NCBI RefSeq assembly: GCF_002858805.1
Contig: NZ_PJZI01000044.1
Span: 1-38,078 of the forward strand
Source of the DNA: Chimaeribacter arupi
GTDB lineage: Bacteria > Pseudomonadota > Gammaproteobacteria > Enterobacterales > Enterobacteriaceae
DNA length: 38,078 nucleotides
Direction: 5' to 3'
Position 1 is the stretch's first letter. Every line of letters begins with the position of its first letter. Positions 25,909-35,573 of the stretch are shown one piece after another. A model generated the notes under the pieces. The model was not told the origin of the DNA, searched no databases, and worked only from the letters and a program-made list of their open reading frames with translations. The translations under genes were made by a program, and so were the position numbers.

Positions 25909-27029
25909 GTTGGCCGATGGTGAAACTTCATGATATTTGTAGACCAAAACAGTGGAAAACTATAGCTGCCAGTAGTTTACTTGAATCAGGTTACCCAGTT
26001 TATGGTGCAAATGGGAAAATAGGGTTTTATTCTAAATTCACGCATGAATTCCCAACGTTGATGATTACTTGCCGTGGAGCGACTTGCGGTAATGTGCACA
26101 TTTCTGAGCCCATGGCATATATTAATGGGAATGCCATGGCATTGGACGATATAGACCGAAGTAAAGTTGACATCAAGTATTTGTACTATTTTTTTCTAAA
26201 GCGGGGATTTGACGATGTGATTTCTGGCTCAGCACAACCACAAATTACTGGCCAGGGTTTAACTAAGGTAGAGATTCCTCTCCCTCCGTTATTAGAACAA
26301 AAACGAATTGCAGCTATTCTTGATAAAGCCGATGGTATACGCCAAAAACGCGAGCAAGCTATCAAACTGGCTGATGATTTTTTGCGTGTTACGTTTTTGG
26401 AGATGTTTGGTGATCCTGTAGGAAACCCTAAAGGATGGAAAAAAAATAAAATAAAAAAAGGTGTGCTAATCATTACTTCAGGTTGGAGTGCCACTGGAGA
26501 AAACATTCCCTGTGAATCGGATGAATTTGGCGTTTTGAAAATTAGTTCGGTGACTTCTGGAGTATTCAAGCCGGAAGAAAATAAAGTAGTAGACTGTGAA
26601 ACCATTCCTGCTTCGAAAAAACTTATACTCCCTAAGAAGGGAGATTTGCTATTTAGCCGTGCAAACACTAGAGAGTTAGTTGCTGCAATATGTATGGTCC
26701 ATCAGGATTATGATAACCTTTTCCTTCCTGATAAATTATGGTCGATCCAGCTAAATCATGAGCTATTGTTACCAGAGTTTTTTCTGATCTTAATACAAAA
26801 TGAAAAAGTCCGCGAGTTATTAACTAAACAAGCGACCGGAACAAGTGGATCGATGCTAAATATATCTAAAAGCAAATTTGAAGAAACCGAGATTATTTTC
26901 CCGGAGATCAATGTACAAAAAGATTTTTGCAAAGCTTTCAGGAAAATAATGGATTTGAGAACAAAGTTAATTAAAAGCCATGAATTAGCTAATGAGTCAT
27001 TTACTTCATTATCTCAAAAGGTATTTTAG
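25905..27029 (+). CDS. hsdS: Type I restriction-modification specificity subunit (HsdS)
   Basis: This 374-residue subunit chooses the DNA target. It has two target-recognition domains: residues ~1-110 (with GATCGNVHISEPMAYINGNAMAL) and ~185-340 (with SSVTSGVF, SRANTRELVA, QATGTSGSMLNISKSKFEE). Each is followed by a conserved helical spacer (PPLLEQKRIAAILDKADGIRQKREQAIKLADDFL; QKDFCKAFRKIMDLRTKLIKSHE). The start is GTG, overlapping the hsdM stop. Base composition turns clearly AT-rich from here on, unlike hsdM, so the second half may have been exchanged. Runs of A (A8 at 26439-26446 and A7 at 26453-26459) lie at the start of the second recognition domain. Confidence 0.93.
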   Translation: MSWPMVKLHDICRPKQWKTIAASSLLESGYPVYGANGKIGFYSKFTHEFPTLMITCRGATCGNVHISEPMAYINGNAMALDDIDRSKVDIKYLYYFFLKRGFDDVISGSAQPQITGQGLTKVEIPLPPLLEQKRIAAILDKADGIRQKREQAIKLADDFLRVTFLEMFGDPVGNPKGWKKNKIKKGVLIITSGWSATGENIPCESDEFGVLKISSVTSGVFKPEENKVVDCETIPASKKLILPKKGDLLFSRANTRELVAAICMVHQDYDNLFLPDKLWSIQLNHELLLPEFFLILIQNEKVRELLTKQATGTSGSMLNISKSKFEETEIIFPEINVQKDFCKAFRKIMDLRTKLIKSHELANESFTSLSQKVF

Positions 27030-27031
27030 CG

Positions 27032-28723
27032 ATGAAGATTGTTTACACACCTAATCTATTCTGGAGAGAAGTTCCACCAGCAAAACCAGAATTTAGTGAT
27101 GTTTTATCTCTGAGTAGTAATAATTGGGATGATTATGGATATAAAACTACTTTAAACGCGAAAATATACATTAACAATCAATCTATTTCATTTGATTTTT
27201 CAATTAAATTATTAATTGAAAATGTCGATAATACGGCAATAAAACTAGATGAATTATGTAAAGATGGATGGGATGGAATATTCCCCATTCCTAATTCCAA
27301 CTATATAGCTCTTCCATCTGATATTGATTTTTATCAAATACTCATATCTAAAATAGGTGAGGAATTAACGATCAATCTTCTGAATGATCTGAACGATGCA
27401 GGTTTTAACAAAAATGTTTACCATAATGAAATATCTAATAGACTCATAGAACAAGATGCCTTTAAAACGTCATTACTCCGAGAAAGTGGAGCAAATAAAG
27501 CCTATCTAGACGGTTACCTGATATTCCAGAATATTCATGCGGAAATAAGAAACTTTCAGTTAAATATTTTAACAAAAGATGGCGGAGTAAATAAGATACC
27601 ATTTAAATTTGAATCTACTTTATTGCCTTATGATATTAACGTTATCATTGGGCCGAATGGAATTGGTAAATCTCATTGTCTAAAATCACTTGTCGAATAT
27701 TGGTTACAAATAGGAATGGGGGAACAGCGCATACTTGAAAAGAATAAACATACTCCATTTGATGAACGACCTAACATAAGTAAGCTTGTTCTTGTTTCTT
27801 ATAGCCCTTTTGAAGAATTCAGCTTAGATCTAGAAAAAGACAACTTACAAGATAAAAAAGCATATCAATATTTTGGCTTCAGGCAAATGAGAGATAATGG
27901 GACAATTGGTATCAGTCGAAACTTACCAGCTTTAAATTCAAGTGAGTCATTACTTGAAATGATATCTGATGATAATAAATACAAATTCATTGAAAATAGA
28001 ATAAATAAACTCAACTCAGTCGATTCTGCACTAAAATCTGCCATTAGCTATGATTATTGTGTTCTAAGATTATCTCCAGAAGATAACTCATCCTATCTCG
28101 GGACAGATATAGTCATAATTGATAATGAAAAATATCTCCCTGCCGTAAATATTGTAAAATGGGCTGAACATCTAGATTTAATAAGGGATTCTATACTGCT
28201 AAATGATGGTGTAATCTTTGTTAAAGATGGAAAGATTGTACATCTTAGTTCTGGCCAACGATTATTTGTATACATAGCAATTAATGTTGTCGGTGCAATA
28301 AAAGAAAATAGCTTAATTGTGATTGATGAACCTGAATTATTTTTACACCCTAACCTTGAAATAGAATTCATTGGTCTACTAAAAAAATTGCTTAAACCGT
28401 TTCGCTCTAAAGCTATTCTAGCTACTCATTCCCTATCTATTACACGTGAAGTGCCGTCAAAATGTGTACATATATTCCGCTATAAGGATGACGAACTTGA
28501 AATAGTTCCTCCACCATTTGAAACATTTGGCGGTAATGTTCAGAGAATTTCTTCTTATGTTTTCGGCGATAAATCGATCTCTAAGCCTTTTGATGAATGG
28601 CTTAAGATGCAGCTACAAAATATCAAAGATCCTGAAAAATTAATTGAACTTTTGAAAGAAGAGATTAACGAAGAAATGATCATGAAAATAATGAGCTTGG
28701 CGAGAAAAAATCATGGTCGCTAG
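27032..28723 (+). CDS. AAA/ABC-type ATPase of an HNH-linked defence pair (PtuA-like)
   Basis: This 563-residue ATPase has Walker A GPNGIGKS (207-214), an ABC-type signature LSSGQR (405-410), Walker B LIVIDEPELFLHP (D432, E433) and the distal ATHS (464-467), as in the OLD/SMC-like AAA_21 group. The ~200 residues before Walker A are a variable region with no known domain. It starts 2 nt after the hsdS stop and overlaps the next HNH gene by 11 nt, so all are probably co-transcribed. The pairing of such an ATPase with an HNH nuclease matches Septu (PtuA/PtuB). The specific subfamily is uncertain. AT-rich sequence indicates recent acquisition. Confidence 0.8.
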   Translation: MKIVYTPNLFWREVPPAKPEFSDVLSLSSNNWDDYGYKTTLNAKIYINNQSISFDFSIKLLIENVDNTAIKLDELCKDGWDGIFPIPNSNYIALPSDIDFYQILISKIGEELTINLLNDLNDAGFNKNVYHNEISNRLIEQDAFKTSLLRESGANKAYLDGYLIFQNIHAEIRNFQLNILTKDGGVNKIPFKFESTLLPYDINVIIGPNGIGKSHCLKSLVEYWLQIGMGEQRILEKNKHTPFDERPNISKLVLVSYSPFEEFSLDLEKDNLQDKKAYQYFGFRQMRDNGTIGISRNLPALNSSESLLEMISDDNKYKFIENRINKLNSVDSALKSAISYDYCVLRLSPEDNSSYLGTDIVIIDNEKYLPAVNIVKWAEHLDLIRDSILLNDGVIFVKDGKIVHLSSGQRLFVYIAINVVGAIKENSLIVIDEPELFLHPNLEIEFIGLLKKLLKPFRSKAILATHSLSITREVPSKCVHIFRYKDDELEIVPPPFETFGGNVQRISSYVFGDKSISKPFDEWLKMQLQNIKDPEKLIELLKEEINEEMIMKIMSLARKNHGR

Positions 28724-29639
28724 ATTGTCTTTACCTGAATACAATTCTATTACGGTGCTTAGAACTATCATTTCAGAACGAAAGTGGTATAAAGATTTCT
28801 ATAATAGCTTAACTAATGATTGGTTATTACATGTAGAAAACTATCTGGAACGTCATGGTGATCCACGTTTTATTGCACCTATCGACCTGTCACTATATTT
28901 CTCAGAAGAATCATTAAAAAAAGAAGAAGAAAAAACAACTGATGCTAATAGACATATATCACCCAAAGAGAGATTAAGAGAGAAAAGAAAACAAGCCCTT
29001 ATTAATTTATACTCTCCTGATGAGGGGAAAACACCTTACGATATTCTTGAAGATTTAAGGCGGGGGCATAACCTATTATTTTGCCCATGTTGTGGGGAAC
29101 CGGGAAAGCCGACAACATTAGACCATTACTTGCCCAAAACTATGTATCCTGAATTAGCTGTAATTATTGCTAACTTAACACCAATGTGTAATGAATGTCA
29201 GCAGAATAAAAGCTCGGATTATTTTGATGAGAATAGAGACAAGATTTACATACATCCGTATTTTGACCCTATTGAACAAGTTAACTTAAGCATTGATATA
29301 GAAGAGCCCTTTGCTACGCCAACATTCGAACTAACAATTCTTGAGAATGGGGATAATAACGAGCTTAATGAATTATTAAAGCGACACATCAATGGTGTTA
29401 ATTTTTTAGAGCGATTTGATGAATTCTGTCGAAATGAATATATGGCATTACTACGCACGATGTCATTAGAACGTCAAGATGCTGAACCTGACAGAGCATC
29501 AAGAATAATACGCCGGTTCAAACGTCAACATGAAAGTCAGTCACCAAACAGATGGGAAGCTATTTTCTATAGAGGGATTCTAAACAATACCAATCTCCTT
29601 GATTATCTTGATAACGGAGAATTACCTGCTTTTACTTAA
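28713..29639 (+). CDS. HNH nuclease partner of the ATPase (PtuB-like)
   Basis: The 308-residue protein has a zinc-type HNH core between residues ~120 and 170: C124/C127 (FCPCCGE), the metal-binding LDHYLPK (D137, H138), N154 in the IIANLTPMC segment, C159/C162 in CNEC, and NKSSD. This arrangement (CxxC, DHYLPK with YP following, NL, CxxC) matches the HNH subunit of Septu-type systems. The N-terminal ~110 residues (helical, with a charged run at ~67-77) and the C-terminal ~135 residues are unassigned. Overlap with the ATPase gene implies translational coupling. It is the last gene of the hsdM-hsdS-ATPase-HNH unit; I see no clear terminator in the next 120 bp. Confidence 0.82.
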   Translation: MVARLSLPEYNSITVLRTIISERKWYKDFYNSLTNDWLLHVENYLERHGDPRFIAPIDLSLYFSEESLKKEEEKTTDANRHISPKERLREKRKQALINLYSPDEGKTPYDILEDLRRGHNLLFCPCCGEPGKPTTLDHYLPKTMYPELAVIIANLTPMCNECQQNKSSDYFDENRDKIYIHPYFDPIEQVNLSIDIEEPFATPTFELTILENGDNNELNELLKRHINGVNFLERFDEFCRNEYMALLRTMSLERQDAEPDRASRIIRRFKRQHESQSPNRWEAIFYRGILNNTNLLDYLDNGELPAFT

Positions 29640-29759
29640 TATCAAGCACGTTTTAACCTAAAATATATTAACAATGGTTTTACGATAAGAAGGTCCAGAG
29701 GAGGGCATATACTGCCTTTACATAATAATTTTTAGGACAGAAGTAATGCCTCTAAATTT

Positions 29760-30266
29760 ATTGGCTCAGGTCTGAGCGATCTGATTTTCGACTATAGACT
29801 TGACTCAATCAATGAACTATAAGCCATAGTGCGGAAGCTATGACCACAAACCTCACAGCCTTAGTGTCATAGCCTATTACTCGCAGCGCTCCGTTTACGG
29901 TGTTTTCACTCATTGGCTTACGCGGATCATGATCGCCAATAAAAATCAGCTCGTGCTTCCCGCAAAACTGTTTTGTCTGCTTCAGGCTCGCCAGTGCTTG
30001 CTTTAAAAGCGGTACTAAATGCGGTTTGCGCATTTTGAGCCTAGGTAGGCATGTTTTACACCGGGAATAGGCTCTCGTTCTGGCGGGATCATCCACATTG
30101 ATTTTTCGAAATCAATCTCTGACTAACGTGCAAAACGCAGCTTATTTAAGCGAATGAAGATAAGCAGGGTGAGTTCTGTTGCTCAACGGGTGAATAGTCT
30201 GCCAATGTAGTCATCTATTTTCTGTAGTAACTCAGGGAGACCTTGTGTTTCCTGGATTTCAGACAT
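29760..30266 (-). pseudogene. Decayed P4-type phage/island integrase (C-terminal catalytic part)
   Basis: Reading on the minus strand from 30266, the frame gives QETQGLPELLQKIDDYIGRLFTR, a TGA (30185-30183), ELTLLIFIRLNKLRFAR, a TAG, then SEIDFEKSMWMIPPER. A frame change leads to LKMRKPHLVPLLKQALASL and FIGDHDPRKPMSENTVNGALRVIGYDTK. Another frame change gives CEVCGHSFRTMAYSSLIESSL and a stop. These are segments of the tyrosine recombinase of P4-like islands, with catalytic Arg, His and HSFR blocks still recognisable. The N-terminal half is missing. There are at least two stops and two frameshifts, so no functional enzyme is made. It lies directly after the tRNA terminator, the usual place for such integrases. 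The 120 bp between it and the HNH gene hold no recognisable feature. Confidence 0.85.
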
Positions 30267-30290
30267 AAAAAAAGACGTCCTTAGACGTCT
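30267..30290 (-). terminator. Rho-independent terminator of tRNA-Leu(CAA)
   Basis: Minus-strand AGACGTC pairs with GACGTCT across a 4-nt loop and is followed by seven T. It lies 15 bp after the tRNA 3' end, and the integrase remnant begins immediately beyond it. Confidence 0.85.
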
Positions 30291-30304
30291 ATTTACATAC
30301 TCGA

Positions 30305-30389
30305 TGGTGCCGAAGGCCGGAATCGAACCGGCACGCCTTGCGGCGGTTGATTTTGAATCAACTGCGTCTACCGATTTCGCCACTTCGGC
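30305..30389 (-). tRNA. leuX: tRNA-Leu(CAA)
   Basis: The 85-nt class II tRNA has acceptor stem GCCGAAG/CTTCGGC, anticodon loop TTCAAAA with CAA at 30355-30353 (minus), a long variable arm, T-arm GTTCGATTC and an encoded CCA (30307-30305). E. coli leuX has the same anticodon and is a frequent integration site for genomic islands, consistent with the integrase remnant on its 3' side. Confidence 0.95.
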
Positions 30390-30627
30390 ACTGAAGTAGT
30401 ATGCGGAAAACGGGTGCATTATACCTGCCCAGGATCGCCATGCAACTGTTATCCCTTTTGTCTGCGCTTAAGTGACGAAAAAATCAGCGCTTCATCGCCC
30501 TGCCCTACCAGGCGTGCGCAGCGCGGGCGTGAGGATTGTTCACACTTTTTTTAGTATCGGCCGCATTTTCTGCCTGCCAGATGCGGCGGTTGCCATTATG
30601 ATATTCGCCACTTGTCTCTTGCCTCTC

Positions 30628-31776
30628 ATGGAAACCAGATTGGCTAAATTACTCCCCTCTTTATTGCTCGGGCTGGTCGCGGCGACGCTGCCAATGCGCG
30701 GCTTTGCCCAGGCGCAGCTGACCTCACAGGTCGTCGATACCTTTGCAGAGCACATTTTCTATAACAGCGGTGCGATGGGCATGGCGCTGGTGGTGATTGA
30801 TAACAACCAGCAGGTGTTCCGCAGTTATGGGGAAACCCAGCCGGGTAACGACCTGCGCCCGCGGCCGGACACGATGATCCGCATCGCCTCGCTGACCAAG
30901 CTGATGACCGGCGAAGTGATGGTGAAACTGGCCGCCGAAGGTAAAGTCCGGCTGGTGGATCCGCTGAAAAAATATGCACCACCCGGCGCCCGGGTGCCCG
31001 CCTATAATGCGCGCCAGCCGATTACCCTGCTGAACCTCGCCACCCACACCAGCGGCCTGCCGCGTGAGCAGCCGGGCGGCAAAGCCGGGCGCACGGTGTT
31101 CACCTGGCCGACTGAGGCCAACCGCTGGCAATACCTGCGCTCCGCCAAGGTTACCGTACCGCCGGGCGTCCATGCCGCTTACTCAAACCTGGGGTATGAC
31201 CTGCTGGCCGATGCGCTCTCCAACGCCACCGGTAAGCCCTACCCTACGCTGCTGCGTGAGAAAGTCACCGGCCCGCTCGGCATGGTCAACACCACTTTCA
31301 CTCCTACGGCGGCACAATGCGCCCGGCTGATGGTCGGCAAAGGCAGCAGCGCCTGCCGCAGCACCATTGCGGCGGCGGGCAGTGGCGGCGTCTACTCCAC
31401 GCCGGAAGATATGCAACGCTGGATGCAGCAGTTCTTAGCCTTCAACGGCCGTGCGCCGTCTGTGGTCGCCACGCGTGACCAGACCATGTACTTCCGCCGC
31501 AGTGAGCTGGTCTCATTGAAAGGTATGGACGTGCCGGGCCAGGCGGATGCGCTCGGGCTGGGCTGGGTGACGATGGCCGCGAAAAACGGCCGCCCGACCA
31601 TCATCCAGAAAACCGGTGGCGGTGGCGGGTTCATTACCTATATGGCGATGGTGCCGAAGAAGAATATCGGCGTGTTCGTGGTGGTGACGCGCACCGAACT
31701 GACGCGCTTCACCAATATGAGTGACGGGGTAAACGATCTGGTCACGGCGCTGGTGAATAACAACAGTCATGACTGA
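30628..31776 (+). CDS. ampH: AmpH-like penicillin-binding protein (class C beta-lactamase fold; DD-carboxypeptidase/endopeptidase)
   Basis: The product is very close to E. coli AmpH, a periplasmic low-molecular-mass penicillin-binding protein that trims and recycles peptidoglycan. Active-site motifs are intact: SxxK in IASLTKLM, YSN in AYSNLGYD and KTG in IQKTGGGGG. Other AmpH segments are IFYNSGAMGMALVVIDNNQ and MDVPGQADALGLGWV. The start at 30628 is chosen because it gives a normal signal peptide (METRLAKLLPSLLLGLVAATLP, cleavage near FAQA). The frame stays open upstream to 30472 but that part has no AmpH match. The ribosome site is poor, so the start is not certain. The gene is monocistronic. 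Confidence 0.9.
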   Translation: METRLAKLLPSLLLGLVAATLPMRGFAQAQLTSQVVDTFAEHIFYNSGAMGMALVVIDNNQQVFRSYGETQPGNDLRPRPDTMIRIASLTKLMTGEVMVKLAAEGKVRLVDPLKKYAPPGARVPAYNARQPITLLNLATHTSGLPREQPGGKAGRTVFTWPTEANRWQYLRSAKVTVPPGVHAAYSNLGYDLLADALSNATGKPYPTLLREKVTGPLGMVNTTFTPTAAQCARLMVGKGSSACRSTIAAAGSGGVYSTPEDMQRWMQQFLAFNGRAPSVVATRDQTMYFRRSELVSLKGMDVPGQADALGLGWVTMAAKNGRPTIIQKTGGGGGFITYMAMVPKKNIGVFVVVTRTELTRFTNMSDGVNDLVTALVNNNSHD

Positions 31777-31795
31777 CAGTCACAAACGCTTCTGA

Positions 31796-32245
31796 CAGCA
31801 ACTCACAACGCCCATTAACAGGGGAAACAGCGGACGAGGTTCCCGGAGGGACGCCTCGCCCGCTGGTCGCCCCGTCAGTCTCAGAACTTATCGCAACGTC
31901 ATTCACAGCGCCCATAACGCCCCGTGCAACTTCAGCCCTGTCGCGATACCTTTTACAGCTACCCACAACGCCCATTATTAGGGGAAATAGCAGACCGGGT
32001 TTCCGGAGGGACGCCTCGCCTGCTGGTCGCCCCGCCAGTCCCCGGCCTTATCGCAACATACACCACAGCGACTATAACTCCCCGAGAGGCTTCAGCCCTG
32101 TCGCGACATCTCTCACAGCAACGCACAACGCCCAATAACAGGGGAAACAGTGGACGAGGTTCCCGGAGGGACGCCTCGCCCACTGGTCGCCCCGTCAGTC
32201 TCCCAACCTGTCGCGATACATCTCACAGCGCCCAACAATGCCCAA
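31796..32245. repeat. Three tandem ~160-bp repeats with a conserved stem-loop
   Basis: Units begin at 31796, 31956 and 32116, exactly 160 bp apart; the third is partial. Each begins CAGC(A/T)AC and contains GGAGGGACGCCTCGCC and GGTCGCCCCG. Each has an 11-nt stem arm pair at 31829-31839/31854-31864 and the same positions +160 and +320. The outer pairs are AGCGG/CCGCT in unit 1, AGCAG/CTGCT in unit 2 and AGTGG/CCACT in unit 3, so two pairs change in a compensatory way. An inner TCCC-GGA-GGGA hairpin fills the loop. The repeat fills the gap between the convergent ampH and fucP-like genes. No protein coding is credible here. Confidence 0.85.
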
Positions 32246-32317
32246 CAACGCCCGGGTATCGCCGCTCCGGCAGCAGCTGACAACGGGTATCGCTGAGCTG
32301 ACAGCAGGTCTTACCGG

Positions 32318-33556
32318 TTAATGCCCCGCCTTCTGCGCCCGGCGCTGGCTCAGCCCGTAGACAAATACCACCGCGAAACAGGCCATCGGCAACAGGTAGG
32401 AGATCGCCGTGTGGTAATGGTCCGCCAGTGCGCCCATGAAGTACGGCATAATCGCGCCGCCGACAATCGCCATGATCATAAACGAACTGGCACGCTTGGT
32501 GTGGACGCCCATATTCTTCACGCCCAAAGCGAAAATGGTCGGGAACATAATCGACATAAAGAAGAACACCGCCACCAGCGCAATCACTGACACGTTCTCA
32601 ATACTCAGCACCACCAGTCCGCACAGCACGATATTCACCAGCGCATACAGCATCAGCAACGTGGTGGCCGCCACGCGCCCCATCAGCCAGGTGCTGAAGA
32701 ACCGCCCGACCATAAAGCTGATCATCGCCACCGACAGCAGATACGAGGCGCTCTGGTTCGAGACGTTATGCCAGTGCTCGGTGGCGTAGTTGATAAAGAA
32801 CGCCCCTACGCCAACCTGCGCCGCCACGTAGAAGAACTGCGCCACCACGCCGCCGACGAAGTGCCGGTGCTGCCACAGGCCGCGCGGTGCTTCCCCCGGT
32901 GCGTCGCCGCTCTCACGGATGTCCGGCAGCCGGGTGCGGCTGAACAGGAAGGCGATCACCAACACCAGCCCGGCAATCGCCACATAGGTAATCTTCACCG
33001 ACTCCTGCCCGCTGCCCTGCGCCTGGGTGGCGGAGAAAAACAGCGTGCCGCCGATCATCGGGCCGATAAACTGCCCCAACCCGTTAAACGACTGCGCCAG
33101 GTTCAGCCGCCGCTCCGCCCCGGCCGGGTCACCCAGCACCGTGGCGTACGGGTTCGCCGCCGTCTCCAGGCAGCCCAGCCCGCTGGCGATCACAAACAGC
33201 GCCAGCAGGAACAGTGCAAAACTGTTGGCAGACGCAGCAGGCACAAACAGCAGCGCGCCCACGGCATACAGGCACAGCCCGACCAGAATCCCCGCTTTAT
33301 AGCCTTTGCGGTCCATAAACAGCCCGGCGGGCAGCGCCACCAGGAAATAGGCACCGAAATAGGCCGCCTGCAACAGGCCGGACTGCGCCTTGGTGACGTG
33401 CAACGTCTCCTGAAAGTGTTTGTTCAACACATCCAGCAGCCCATACGACAACCCCCACATAAAGAACAAGCTGGTGACCAGCATCAGCGCCCAGCGCCCG
33501 CTGGTGGCCAGTTGGCCGGTATTGGCCGACAGTGACGCACTTTTATTGACTAGCAT
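32318..33556 (-). CDS. fucP: L-fucose:H+ symporter (FucP family)
   Basis: This major facilitator superfamily permease has 412 residues and about 12 membrane segments. It closely follows E. coli FucP: FFMWGLSYGLLDVLNKHFQ with the proton-linked Asp in LLD, LPAGLFMDRKGYKAGI, and GLGCLETAANP, whose Glu corresponds to FucP E135. The C-terminal half has SIMFPTIFALGVKNMG. The start at 33556 is preceded by AAGGAG; an upstream in-frame extension has no family match. It is the last gene of the fucose operon and imports the sugar for the other enzymes. L-fucose is most likely; a related sugar such as D-arabinose or L-galactose is possible. Confidence 0.87.
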   Translation of the reverse strand: MLVNKSASLSANTGQLATSGRWALMLVTSLFFMWGLSYGLLDVLNKHFQETLHVTKAQSGLLQAAYFGAYFLVALPAGLFMDRKGYKAGILVGLCLYAVGALLFVPAASANSFALFLLALFVIASGLGCLETAANPYATVLGDPAGAERRLNLAQSFNGLGQFIGPMIGGTLFFSATQAQGSGQESVKITYVAIAGLVLVIAFLFSRTRLPDIRESGDAPGEAPRGLWQHRHFVGGVVAQFFYVAAQVGVGAFFINYATEHWHNVSNQSASYLLSVAMISFMVGRFFSTWLMGRVAATTLLMLYALVNIVLCGLVVLSIENVSVIALVAVFFFMSIMFPTIFALGVKNMGVHTKRASSFMIMAIVGGAIMPYFMGALADHYHTAISYLLPMACFAVVFVYGLSQRRAQKAGH

Positions 33557-33612
33557 GTTAACTCCTTGATCCAGGTTGGATAACGCATCATTGGCGCGTC
33601 CGGCGCGCCGGG

Positions 33613-35571
<1,959 letters not shown>

Positions 35572-35573
35572 CG

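Noticed and set aside
27032-29639. Gabija or PARIS system
   Set aside because: Those pair an ATPase with a helicase or a TOPRIM protein. Here the partner is an HNH nuclease and the ATPase has no visible TOPRIM domain.
30183-30419. 78-codon minus-strand frame spanning tRNA-Leu(CAA)
   Set aside because: It reads through the tRNA. Only its last 27 codons matter, as the start of the integrase remnant.
31646-31658. 13-nt match (GATGGTGCCGAAG) to the tRNA-Leu(CAA) 3' end inside ampH
   Set aside because: It lies on the wrong side of the tRNA for the island and encodes conserved AmpH residues (MVPKK), so it is not an attachment site.
31742-32280. Overlapping open frames on both strands across the 160-bp repeats
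   Set aside because: They follow the repeat period, have Pro/Arg/Ser-rich composition and no ribosome sites; the repeat structure explains them.
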